A stretch of 64,000 bases of DNA from Pediococcus acidilactici. Lineage in GTDB: Bacteria > Bacillota > Bacilli > Lactobacillales > Lactobacillaceae. The DNA is taken from assembly GCA_024970065.1 (NCBI GenBank), contig CP103908.1:1736001-1800000 (forward strand), read 5' to 3'. Shown one piece after another: positions 33,828-41,908 of the stretch. Under the pieces are notes generated by a model, which was given only the letters and a program-made list of their open reading frames with translations, searched no databases and had not been told where the DNA came from. Position 1 is the first letter of the stretch. Each line of letters starts with the position of its first letter. A program made the position numbers and the translations under genes.

Positions 33828-34712
33828 CTATGCTTCAAAGGCATTCCTAAAATAATTGATAAATTCGTTAACCACCGGAGTTAAATTTCGTTCCCGGCGC
33901 CAAGCTAATACACAATTAGTTTTTAGTTCCGGTTGCAACGGTAAAAATTTAACCCCTTCCGGATGAATCTGCGAAGTGGCGCCCTCAATCCCAAAAACGT
34001 GCCCAACTTGTCGTTTAACTAAAGCCAACACGTTGAAAATCAGATTGAAGTTACCCACCACATTTAATTGAGCGTAATCAAGCCCGCTCCATTCCGTAAC
34101 CAGCTGTTGAACTTCGGGACGGCCCGCAATGAAGAGGGGAATTTCCGGTAAGTCCGCTGGTTGGATGGCTTCCTTTTGTGCTAAAAATGAATCTTCGGCG
34201 ACCAGGAGTCCCCATCTTTCAGTGCGGGGGAGGGTGATTTCACCATACTTCTCGGTCGCAATTGGCTTTAATAATACCGCCACATCCAAAAGGCCCTTAT
34301 CCAGACGAGTAGTGATGTCATCGCTAGTACCGCTATAAATCGTGAAGGTTACCTGGGGATAATCTTGCACAAAATTTTCTAAAATTAAAGCCAGGGTATC
34401 CGAATTGTCGGCTTCTACACAGCCAATCGTGACGTGACCACTAAATAGTTGTTTCCGCCGATTTTCAAATTCCAGGCTGGTTTGTTGTGTTAGTTGGAGA
34501 ATCTCTTCCGCACGGGTCTTCAAAAACAGTCCCGCATCAGTTAACTGCAATTTGCGCCTTCCACGGATAAAGAGCGACGTTCCTAATTCGTTTTCCAATT
34601 CCCTTAATTGCCGGCTAAGCGTGGGCTGCGTAATGTGCAGAGTTTCCGCGGCCTTAGAAATGGTCCCTTCTTCAGCAATCGTCCAAAAATATTTAAGCGT
34701 TCGAATTTCCAT
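33828..34712 (-). CDS. LysR family transcriptional regulator
   Basis: A 294-residue regulator. The N-terminal helix-turn-helix is 'GTISKAAETLHITQPTLSRQLRELE' (quoted in part), followed by the effector-binding domain ('GHVTIGCVEADNSDTLAL'). It lies between the OYE gene and the cupin/CMD pair, all on one strand, and may control either. The inducer is unknown. Confidence 0.9.
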   Translation of the reverse strand: MEIRTLKYFWTIAEEGTISKAAETLHITQPTLSRQLRELENELGTSLFIRGRRKLQLTDAGLFLKTRAEEILQLTQQTSLEFENRRKQLFSGHVTIGCVEADNSDTLALILENFVQDYPQVTFTIYSGTSDDITTRLDKGLLDVAVLLKPIATEKYGEITLPRTERWGLLVAEDSFLAQKEAIQPADLPEIPLFIAGRPEVQQLVTEWSGLDYAQLNVVGNFNLIFNVLALVKRQVGHVFGIEGATSQIHPEGVKFLPLQPELKTNCVLAWRRERNLTPVVNEFINYFRNAFEA

Positions 34713-34794
34713 ACTTTTTCCTCAATTAATTTTAAAGTTGAAGTTCACCACGTTTATTTTAACTTAAATTTACCCGGGGTTCTGGCCTGCAAAA

Positions 34795-34838
34795 TAAAAA
34801 ACTTCCCAAGAAGTTCAAAATCCTTGAGAAGTTTTTAG
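34795..34838 (-). terminator. Terminator of the OYE gene
   Basis: On the minus strand AAACTTCTCAAG pairs with CTTGGGAAGTTT, followed by TTTTATTTT. The arms share CTTGAGAAG with three other terminators in this window. Confidence 0.85.
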
Positions 34839-34849
34839 TTTTGTTGACT

Positions 34850-36013
34850 TTAACGGTCAAAAACGACGCTATCGCCGGTTTTTTTGTCCCGATTAGCACC
34901 AATAAAACGCAAATCAGTCCCAATCTGTCCTAAGAAGTCCTTCAGTGCTGGATTCAAACCTAATTCATCCAAAGCATCGGGGTCAACTTGATAACGAATT
35001 GCATCTTCATGTCCGTGTTCTACCTTCTCAACCCACTGTGGTTCTCGCAAAGATTCCCGGCCCAAAGCAACGAAATCAATTCCTTTATCCATCACTTTTT
35101 CTGCATCAGCCGGGGTCTCTACCGAACCAACCCCAACGATTGGCAACCGATTTCGTACCTGTTTTTTAATTTGTAAAATGGTGGGCCGTTTTTCATCAGG
35201 ATCATTCAAAGATTTACGCCATACGTTACCCATTGAGACGTGGAGATAGTCTAGTGGTTGATCAGCCAATTCATCAATAAATTGGAGGGTGTCCGCCAAC
35301 CGAATCCCTGGTTCCTCAATTTCTTCAGGCGAAATCCGGTACCCCAAGAGAAAGTGGTTATCCGCATACTTAGCAACTGCTCGGTGTGCGGCTTGAACAA
35401 CTGCTAATCCAAAGTTCATCCGCTTTTCCACCGAACCACCCCAATGATCCGTTCGCCGGTTGGAGTGTGGGGAGAAGAATTGTTGGATTAAGTACGTATT
35501 TGCGCCGTGAATTTCTATCCCGTCAAATCCGGCTTGGATCGCTCGGCGGGTGGCTTCCCCAAAGGCCTTAATAATCCGTTCAATTTCAACTTCCGTTAGT
35601 TCCCGCGGAGTTTCCATTCCTTCCCGGGGAGCAGCTATCGCACTTGCGCTAACCGGTTGGGCTCCCCGCAAAACTTTACTATTGGACATGCGTCCCGCAT
35701 GGAAAATCTGCAAAATTGCTTTGGTACCGCCCTTCTTCATGGCCGCGGCTAACTTAGCTAAGCCTGGAATGAACCGATCGTCTGCAACCGAAAGTTCGCC
35801 TTCAAATCCCTTGCCGTCATCAGTGACGTTAGCAACTGGACTGATAAACATTCCAACTCCTCCGGCACGTAACCCCGCGTAGAACAAGTCATCCCGGGAT
35901 ACCGACCCGTCTTCCAAACTGGATTGAATTGTCATTGGTGGAATCACCACCCGATTTTTGACCCGGACCCCGTTTTTAAACGTGTATGGTTGTAAAAACT
36001 TGTAGCTCACCAT
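34850..36013 (-). CDS. Old yellow enzyme family NADH:flavin oxidoreductase
   Basis: A 387-residue TIM-barrel FMN enzyme, full family length. Motifs: 'VVIPPMTIQS' at the N-terminus, 'AILQIFHAGRMSN', 'AGFDGIEIHGANTYLIQQFFSP' (substrate His and Asn), 'RISPEE' and the C-terminal 'FVALGRESLREPQWV'. Acts on alpha,beta-unsaturated carbonyls or similar electrophiles. It is single-domain, without the iron-sulfur extension of dienoyl-CoA reductases. Confidence 0.9.
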   Translation of the reverse strand: MVSYKFLQPYTFKNGVRVKNRVVIPPMTIQSSLEDGSVSRDDLFYAGLRAGGVGMFISPVANVTDDGKGFEGELSVADDRFIPGLAKLAAAMKKGGTKAILQIFHAGRMSNSKVLRGAQPVSASAIAAPREGMETPRELTEVEIERIIKAFGEATRRAIQAGFDGIEIHGANTYLIQQFFSPHSNRRTDHWGGSVEKRMNFGLAVVQAAHRAVAKYADNHFLLGYRISPEEIEEPGIRLADTLQFIDELADQPLDYLHVSMGNVWRKSLNDPDEKRPTILQIKKQVRNRLPIVGVGSVETPADAEKVMDKGIDFVALGRESLREPQWVEKVEHGHEDAIRYQVDPDALDELGLNPALKDFLGQIGTDLRFIGANRDKKTGDSVVFDR

Positions 36014-36088
36014 TTTTTCGCTTCCTTTCTAAAAATTCCTTACACTTACGAGTATACTAGGAAAACGGTTCCAATCAAACGAAAACAC

Positions 36089-36196
36089 TTATCGTACCAA
36101 AACTAATTGCTTATACTTAACTTGGATGAGTTGCGGAACGTCTGAACCGAACTGCAACGTCGTTATAGCGGTAATTTCCTTCCAAGTGAATCGCAT
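36089..36196 (-). CDS. Possible 35-residue peptide gene
   Basis: ATG at 36196-36194 with AAGGAG five bases upstream and stop TAA at 36091-36089, in the 296-bp gap between rbsU's terminator and the OYE gene. The product is polar, begins MRFTWKEI and has no membrane helix or recognised domain. Ribosome site and position are the only support; it could be accidental or the rest of a lost gene. Confidence 0.25.
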   Translation of the reverse strand: MRFTWKEITAITTLQFGSDVPQLIQVKYKQLVLVR

Positions 36197-36213
36197 CGTT
36201 ACTCCTTAAGGCT

Positions 36214-36263
36214 AATAAAAAAGACTTCTCAAGAAGTTTTAATTCTTAAGAAGTCTTTTTTAA
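36214..36263 (-). terminator. Terminator of rbsU
   Basis: AAAAGACTTCTCAAGAA... pairs with TTCTTAAGAAGTCTTTT; T-rich on both sides. Confidence 0.9.
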
Positions 36264-36309
36264 TTTCGTTTGTGGTATTTTAATTAACTCAACGTACGCA
36301 ATTTAATTA

Positions 36310-37194
36310 TTAAATCATTACCGTAATGGTTGCCGCCACTAAGATCAGCACTAAACCAGCAACCGTAACGGCCATTTCTTTAGGCGTTTTCTTTTGCCCT
36401 AGGAACCAGATTCCGGTTAAGGTTGCCAAAACTACTGAAGTTTGTGACAAGATAAATCCAGTTGCCAAACCATTCATGTTTGGTTGTGCCGAAATCAAGT
36501 ACGTTAAAGCTGCAAAAGCAAAGAAGAACCCAGAAATAATTTGTTTGTAAGAAACTGCTTCAGTTAACGCTGATTTTTCACCCTTTAATGATAGGAAGAC
36601 GGCGTAGACTACCCCCACAATCACCATTCCGATAGCTTGTGGCAAGAAAGCGTGCATCCCATCAACCGGAGTTGCCTGTGGAGCAGCCGAGTATAACCAA
36701 TAACCAATTTCACCAACTGCTAACCAACCCACTGCTTGGGTAATTAACTTAGAGTTTTCCTTAGTCTTGTGTTCTGACCAAACTGTCAAAGACGCACCAA
36801 AAATAATCATAATTAGGGCAATTCCACCAACAATTTTAGCGGTAACTCCTGGCCAGTTTCCTAGCGCGATGACCCCCCACAATGAAGCTCCTAAAAGCTG
36901 GAAAGCCGTGGTGATTGGCATAGCCCGTGATGAACCAATCATGGCAAAACTCTTAAACGTAATAATTTCAGCACTTGCCCAACCAATTCCGGAAGCGATG
37001 GTCAGTACCAAATTCCATCCGGTAGGTAAGCTTAGGCCGTTCACCATTGCGACTACCAACGCAAAAATGAGAGTACCAAAAGCGGTCCCGACAATTTGAT
37101 CAACCGGGCGACCGCCGATTTTAGATGCTAGGGTAGGAAATAATCCCCACCCAATCAACGGTCCAAGACCGATTAAAATTGCTGTTGCATTCAT
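36310..37194 (-). CDS. rbsU: GRP/GlcU-type sugar transporter, likely ribose
   Basis: A 294-residue protein with about ten helices of the glucose/ribose porter family. Features are 'GLGPLIGWGLFPTLASKIGGRP' at the start, 'SQTSVVLATLTGIWFLGQKKTPKE' near the end (quoted in part), and two repeated halves. Next to rbsD and rbsK, it is most likely the ribose carrier. It is separated from rbsD by 167 bp with a hairpin that may reduce its transcription. Confidence 0.88.
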   Translation of the reverse strand: MNATAILIGLGPLIGWGLFPTLASKIGGRPVDQIVGTAFGTLIFALVVAMVNGLSLPTGWNLVLTIASGIGWASAEIITFKSFAMIGSSRAMPITTAFQLLGASLWGVIALGNWPGVTAKIVGGIALIMIIFGASLTVWSEHKTKENSKLITQAVGWLAVGEIGYWLYSAAPQATPVDGMHAFLPQAIGMVIVGVVYAVFLSLKGEKSALTEAVSYKQIISGFFFAFAALTYLISAQPNMNGLATGFILSQTSVVLATLTGIWFLGQKKTPKEMAVTVAGLVLILVAATITVMI

Positions 37195-37209
37195 ACTTTT
37201 TCCCCCTTA

Positions 37210-37246
37210 AATAAAGAGGCTGGGAACATTGCTTCCGCAGCCTCGG
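37210..37246 (-). terminator. Hairpin between rbsD and rbsU (partial terminator or attenuator)
   Basis: On the minus strand GAGGCTGCGGAA pairs with TTCCCAGCCTC, followed by TTTATTTAA. The stem is strong but the T run is broken, so read-through into rbsU is expected. Confidence 0.5.
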
Positions 37247-37361
37247 TTAATCCCTATGGCGTTGACCAAACATATTAATAATACGCCTTTAATTGCCCGT
37301 TTTAAATCTTTTACCGTTATTAATATTGACTACCTAACTTCTTGATTCCCTTAAGGGTTGG

Positions 37362-37757
37362 CTAAAATACTACGCCACTTTCTAAAATGATATTTGAATA
37401 AGGCGTCATTTCTCCGGTCCGAATGAAGGCGCGACAGTTATTTAAGTCTTGCTTCATTTCTGAGTGTGGAATGAAAGTAACCGGCACGTTAGGCATTATT
37501 TCTTGAATGCTTTCCAGCATCTTAGGATTTTCGGTCTTGATTTCTTCCGCTAAGTAAATTCGTTGTACTTCTAATTCTTCTAAAACGTTCAAAAGTACTT
37601 GGGTAAAGCTTGGAATTCCATTATCAACTGCTAAGTCGATTTTTTCGGTTCCTGCTGGTACTGGCATACCGGCGTCACCAATGCTTAACTTATCAAAGTG
37701 ACCCATTTGGGCAATTACCCGTGAAATATCTGAATTGATTACTTTTGTTTTTTTCAT
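37362..37757 (-). CDS. rbsD: D-ribose pyranase
   Basis: A 131-residue mutarotase interconverting the pyran and furan forms of ribose. Family motifs: '[23 protein letters not shown]' (catalytic His and Asp, quoted in part here from residue 15) and the C-terminal '[17 protein letters not shown]'. Follows rbsK by 18 bp and is part of the ribose operon. Confidence 0.93.
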   Translation of the reverse strand: MKKTKVINSDISRVIAQMGHFDKLSIGDAGMPVPAGTEKIDLAVDNGIPSFTQVLLNVLEELEVQRIYLAEEIKTENPKMLESIQEIMPNVPVTFIPHSEMKQDLNNCRAFIRTGEMTPYSNIILESGVVF

Positions 37758-37775
37758 TTTTTCCGCTCCCCTTCG

Positions 37776-38681
37776 TTAGTTTAATTCTTTCTTGTATGGA
37801 ATCGATGGTTGCGCGCCAAAGCGTTGAACCGTCAATGATGATGCTTTATTACCGTAAAGGATGGCATCCTTAAGGTTGCTAAAGTCGGGGTTTAAAACCG
37901 TGCTCATTGCGCCAATGAAAGTATCCCCAGCCGAAGTAGTGTCGACCGCCTTTACTTTGAACGCTGGAACAATTCCAGTTTCACCATTAACACTGTAGAA
38001 AGTACCTTTACTTCCAATAGTGATTAACACAGCCTTAATTCCTTGGTCGTGTAAAGCCTTAGCAGCCTTTACCATGCTAGCTTCGTCAGTGACTTCAATT
38101 CCAGTAAGAATTTCAGTTTCTGTTTCATTTGGAATAATCATGTCCGTTACAGCTAACAAGTCATCAGGCACTTTTTCAATTGCGGGAGCCGGATTCAAAA
38201 TTGTTTTTACGCCCGCTTCGTGAGCGATTTCAAAAGCTTTTGTCGTTGCCGCTAATCCGGTTTCAAATTGAGCAATAACGAAATCACTGTTTTTAATTAC
38301 ATCCGCTTTTGATGCTACATAATCTGGGGTAAAGGCCATGTTAGCGCCGGCATGAAGCATAATTTCATTTTCTCCAGCGTCATCAACCACGATGTAAGCT
38401 TGGCCAGTTGCTTGGTTGTCTAAAGTCGTAACTCCACTAAGGTCAATATCTTCATGTTCTAACAAATCCAACATTGCCCGACCAGCATCATCGTTACCTA
38501 CCGCACCAATAAAATTGGTTTTTGCTTCGGAACGCTTTGCAGCTACCGCTTGGTTAGCACCTTTACCGCCACCAGCGGAAAAGATTTCCTTAGTATGCAT
38601 TGTTTCACCAGGTTTAGGCATTTGCTTAACCCGGATTGTGCGATCTAAATTTATACTTCCAATAATCGTTACCGTACTCAA
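37776..38681 (-). CDS. rbsK: Ribokinase
   Basis: A 301-residue PfkB-family kinase producing ribose 5-phosphate. The N-terminal 'GSINLD' and 'GGKGANQAVAA' substrate loop and the C-terminal 'DTTSAGDTFIGA' with catalytic Asp are visible. The start is TTG at 38681 with GGGAGGAAAACAAG upstream. First gene of rbsK-rbsD-rbsU. Confidence 0.94.
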   Translation of the reverse strand: MSTVTIIGSINLDRTIRVKQMPKPGETMHTKEIFSAGGGKGANQAVAAKRSEAKTNFIGAVGNDDAGRAMLDLLEHEDIDLSGVTTLDNQATGQAYIVVDDAGENEIMLHAGANMAFTPDYVASKADVIKNSDFVIAQFETGLAATTKAFEIAHEAGVKTILNPAPAIEKVPDDLLAVTDMIIPNETETEILTGIEVTDEASMVKAAKALHDQGIKAVLITIGSKGTFYSVNGETGIVPAFKVKAVDTTSAGDTFIGAMSTVLNPDFSNLKDAILYGNKASSLTVQRFGAQPSIPYKKELN

Positions 38682-38724
38682 CTTGTTTTCCTCCCGAGTG
38701 TTTAAGATTGCTATTTATTTTTAG

Positions 38725-38781
38725 GTAAAACGTTTTACTAAGCAAAAAAATAAAAATGTCCCTCACGTGAAAACGTTTTAA
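38725..38781. promoter_or_regulatory. rbsK operators: RbsR-type palindrome and cre-like site
   Basis: GTAAAACGTTTTAC at 38725-38738 is a perfect LacI-family palindrome. TGAAAACGTTTTAA at 38768-38781 is similar and matches the cre consensus at 13 of 14 positions. Centres are 43 bp apart, about four helical turns. A TATTAT -10 lies just upstream of the second site on the minus strand, so bound RbsR or CcpA would block transcription start. Confidence 0.7.
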
Positions 38782-38813
38782 AGACATAATAGAAATATAG
38801 CACACTGCTTAAA

Positions 38814-39812
38814 TTAATTCAAACGGGCTGTGGAAAATCTTTTTACTAAATGTACTGGTAACAGCTTTTCTTCCCATTTTTTATTGGGCTTTTCGATACG
38901 TTCAATCAGCATTTTAGCCGTAGTTTGCCCTAATTCAAAAATTGGTTGGGCAATCGTGGTTAATTGGGGGACCACGTATTCACACATATCAATGTTATCG
39001 TAACCAATTACGCTGTAATCTTCAGGAATTCGGCACCCCTGATCAGCCAGCCCGAGGTATAACCCTAAAGCAATCTGATCATTTACCGCAAAGATTGCCG
39101 TCGCGGGCGAATTAATCGCTGCTTGAGCGGCTTTGCGTCCACTCTTCTTAGATAACTCAGCATCCACTCGCACAATTTGGTCTTCTTCGAAAACCGTTTG
39201 AAACCCGCGAAGCCGATTTTGAATATTTTCCGTCGCGTTTTTAGGCATTACAATGGCAACGTGTCGGTGGCCTAAATCCCATAAATGTTGGGCAGCTTGT
39301 TGTCCCCCGGAAAAGTCATCCGTCAACACCGCATCACTGATTCCTTCTGACTTTTTCTGGTCTAAAACAATAAAGGGAAACTGCTCTCCTTGTAAAATTT
39401 CTTGGATTGCCGTGTTAGAAATTGACGAACTGGCAATGATAAATCCATCCACTCCCCGATGCGTCAACTCCGTCAAGTAACGGTCTTCCTTACCCTGGTC
39501 TAAATCTGCATTACAAAGCATCGTCATGAAATCATATTGGTATAAACCGTTTTCGATTCCCCGAACCAGCCCGTTGAAAAAGGGATTTGTAATATCTGGT
39601 ACCAGGACCCCAATCATTTTACTTTTCTTCATAATCATTCGTTGAGCAAAATAGTCTGGTTCGTAACCCAATTCTTCCTTAGCACGTTGAATGCGCTTAA
39701 TGGTTTTTGAGGAAAATCGGGAGCCATTTCCGTTTAAAGATTGGGAAACTGTGGTAACGGACACGCCGGCAGCTTTGGCAACGTCCTTAATCGTAACTTT
39801 CTTTTTATTCAT
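38814..39812 (-). CDS. rbsR: LacI family ribose operon repressor
   Basis: A 332-residue repressor. The N-terminal 'TIKDVAKAAGVSVTTVSQSLNG' helix-turn-helix and hinge helix, then a sugar-binding-like core ('IGVLVPDITNPFFNGLVRGI', 'GFQTVFEEDQIV', 'VIGYDNIDM', quoted in part). The ATG at 39812 fits AGGTG upstream; the frame extends to a GTG at 39824 that overlaps this site. Directly upstream of rbsK on the same strand, so it probably acts on 38725-38781. Confidence 0.9.
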   Translation of the reverse strand: MNKKKVTIKDVAKAAGVSVTTVSQSLNGNGSRFSSKTIKRIQRAKEELGYEPDYFAQRMIMKKSKMIGVLVPDITNPFFNGLVRGIENGLYQYDFMTMLCNADLDQGKEDRYLTELTHRGVDGFIIASSSISNTAIQEILQGEQFPFIVLDQKKSEGISDAVLTDDFSGGQQAAQHLWDLGHRHVAIVMPKNATENIQNRLRGFQTVFEEDQIVRVDAELSKKSGRKAAQAAINSPATAIFAVNDQIALGLYLGLADQGCRIPEDYSVIGYDNIDMCEYVVPQLTTIAQPIFELGQTTAKMLIERIEKPNKKWEEKLLPVHLVKRFSTARLN

Positions 39813-40019
39813 TATGCTAACCACACCTAATTTGTAAATTGTTTTAAGGAATAGTTTACACTAAAAAAAGCAAGTGTGTGAAATTCTTTCGGGTACCCGT
39901 TCGTAATAAGCATATTTCGCATTCAGGTACGGATTCGTGTTAATTTTAATCCCTGGTTGATCCGAGTCGCTTTATTCGAGGCTAAAGAAAATTCACAAAT
40001 TGCCACTTCCCCGCCATAC

Positions 40020-40048
40020 AAAAAAAGCAGGCCGTCAGCCTGCTTTTA
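40020..40048 (-). terminator. Terminator of mntH
   Basis: On the minus strand AAGCAGGC and GCCTGCTT flank TGACG, followed by seven T. Upstream, at 40059-40074, lies AACTTCAATTGAAGTT, the same 16-bp core as in the merR promoter. Confidence 0.9.
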
Positions 40049-40085
40049 ACTAATTTTTAACTTCAATTGAAGTTCACCTTTAACT

Positions 40086-41429
40086 TCATTTAACGATGCC
40101 TAAAGTTTGTAAAATCAAGTAAACGTTCAGCAAAATCAGCACAATCGTGGCGATCCAAGCACACCACTTCACCCATTGGCGGTTAGCAAATTCACCCATT
40201 AATTTCTTACTGCTGGTGTACATCACTAACGGAATTACCGCAAACGGCAACGCCACGCTGAGAAATACTTGGGAGAAGGTCAATAGGTTTTCAATCTTAG
40301 CTTCATCACCATGATAGTAAATCGCAAAAATCAACACCGGTGCTACCGATAGCAACCGGGTTACTAACCGTTGAACCCATAGGGGCACCCTCAAGCGAAT
40401 GAAGCCTTCCATGATAATCTGACCGGATAGAGTTCCGGTAATCGTTGAACTTTGCCCAGACGCGAGCAAAGCTACCGCAAATAGCATACTCAACATTGGG
40501 CTAGCAATTGCCCCAACAATTTGGTTGTCGCTAAGGGCGTTAAATAAATCCACGAATCGCCCTAACGAGCTATTCGTTCCGTAGAACAGTGCAGCTCCTA
40601 AAATTAATAACAAACTGTTTACGATAAACGCTAGGAATAACTGCATGTTGGAATCAATTGTGGAAAAGCGGATTGCTTGAGCCACGTTCTTACGATCCCG
40701 ACGGTCAATTTCCCGCGTTTGTGAAATTGAAGATCCTAGGTAGAGGTCATGCGGCATTACGGTAGCCCCCACGATCCCTAACGATAAATACAACATCGAA
40801 TTGTTCTGCAAAATTACTGGCGCGGGCACGTATCCCTTAATAATCCCCGTAATGCTAGGATCTGAAAGGAAAACTTCGTAGGCAAAGACAATTAAAATCA
40901 CCATTACCAGCGTAGCCACAATCGCTTCAATTTTCCGGAAGCCCAGCCGCATTAATAACAGCAAAATTAATACATCCGCTGCGGTAATCAAAATCCCGAT
41001 AATCAGCGGAATGTGGAACAACAGTTCAAGCGCAATCCCTGAACCAATGATTTCCGCAATGTCGGTCGCCATAATTGCTAATTCCGCAACCACCCACAGC
41101 AAAAATCCGACCCGTTTACTCGTCCGCTCCCGGGTTAGCTGCGCTAAATCCTTCCCGGTAACAATTCCTAACCGGGCTGACATTGCTTGTAAAAGCATGG
41201 CAATCAAGCTAGAAATTAAAATAACCGACAGCAACGTATATTTAAATTGAGCACCACCCGCGATTGACGTAATCCAGTTTCCTGGATCCATGTAGCCAAC
41301 CGCAATTAAGATCCCCGGCCCAGTATAGGCCATTAACGTTTTGAAAAAGCCGGCATTCTTTGGCACCTTAATACTACCGTTAATCTCATCTAAGCTCTTG
41401 TTATCTACTTCATCGAGTTTTTCTGACAT
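40086..41429 (-). CDS. mntH: Nramp family divalent metal transporter
   Basis: A 447-residue proton-coupled Mn(II)/Fe(II) carrier with eleven predicted helices. The metal-binding 'GYMDPGNW' (DPGN) in helix 1 and '[14 protein letters not shown]' (MPH) in helix 6 are intact. The transport signature '[19 protein letters not shown]' lies in the loop after helix 8. Lactobacilli rely on Mn instead of superoxide dismutase, so this is a central gene. A long leader with a stem of about 20 bp precedes it. Confidence 0.93.
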   Translation of the reverse strand: MSEKLDEVDNKSLDEINGSIKVPKNAGFFKTLMAYTGPGILIAVGYMDPGNWITSIAGGAQFKYTLLSVILISSLIAMLLQAMSARLGIVTGKDLAQLTRERTSKRVGFLLWVVAELAIMATDIAEIIGSGIALELLFHIPLIIGILITAADVLILLLLMRLGFRKIEAIVATLVMVILIVFAYEVFLSDPSITGIIKGYVPAPVILQNNSMLYLSLGIVGATVMPHDLYLGSSISQTREIDRRDRKNVAQAIRFSTIDSNMQLFLAFIVNSLLLILGAALFYGTNSSLGRFVDLFNALSDNQIVGAIASPMLSMLFAVALLASGQSSTITGTLSGQIIMEGFIRLRVPLWVQRLVTRLLSVAPVLIFAIYYHGDEAKIENLLTFSQVFLSVALPFAVIPLVMYTSSKKLMGEFANRQWVKWCAWIATIVLILLNVYLILQTLGIVK

Positions 41430-41489
41430 TGTAGTCCCTCTTTTCTATTGGTTTAGAAATTCGGTAACTTGAAACAAACTCTCCACGCT

Positions 41490-41538
41490 AAAAATTGACC
41501 CATTTTAATATCAGCGAATTAAAAATGGATCAATTTTT
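41490..41538 (-). promoter_or_regulatory. Long leader hairpin upstream of mntH
   Basis: On the minus strand an arm reading TTGATCCATTTTTAAT pairs with ATTAAAATGGGTCAA (one wobble, one bulge) around TCGCTGAT, extended by A/T pairs to about 20 bp and followed by TTTTT. It lies between an extended -10 promoter and the mntH start, so attenuation or a metal-regulator site is possible. Confidence 0.5.
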
Positions 41539-41585
41539 GATATCTTCTTTTTTAAAACGGAGTGCTCTTTTCAAAAACCATAACT

Positions 41586-41594
41586 ACTATACCA
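41586..41594 (-). promoter_or_regulatory. Probable mntH promoter (extended -10)
   Basis: Minus strand TGGTATAGT, i.e. TGN plus TATAGT, about 155 bp before the mntH ATG; the -35 is poor. The leader would contain the hairpin at 41490-41538. Confidence 0.4.
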
Positions 41595-41658
41595 TAAACC
41601 GTTATTTAAATGACCACAATTGCGCTTAATTTTTTTCACAACGTTCCGTGGCCTTCAA

Positions 41659-41826
41659 TTATCGCTTACGGGTTAACACAGAGATTGCAAACATAAGGTT
41701 CACTACGGCAATAATTCCCCAGTTAAATTGAAACTGATGAGGGAAAAAGGCCGCCACCCACCAGCTCATCCCCGTGGTAATCAGCGCAAACAAAAGTATT
41801 TCGCGTATTTTACGACGCCAATCCAT
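41659..41826 (-). CDS. Small two-helix membrane protein, 55 residues
   Basis: ATG at 41826-41824 and stop TAA at 41661-41659. The product starts MDWRRKIRE, has two hydrophobic stretches ('ILLFALITTGMSWWVAAFF' and 'WGIIAVVNLMFAISVL') and ends in TRKR. Charge placement puts both ends inside. The ribosome site (GGGTGA) is weak, about nine bases upstream. No recognised family. It fills the gap between mntH and the polysaccharide locus and may be transcribed from the latter. Confidence 0.5.
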   Translation of the reverse strand: MDWRRKIREILLFALITTGMSWWVAAFFPHQFQFNWGIIAVVNLMFAISVLTRKR

Positions 41827-41908
41827 CAAATTCACCCAACTTATTTTTAATCAATTTAGCCATTTAAGGACTCACTGTCACATTTAAGCGTTAAGCCAAT
41901 TATAGCGC

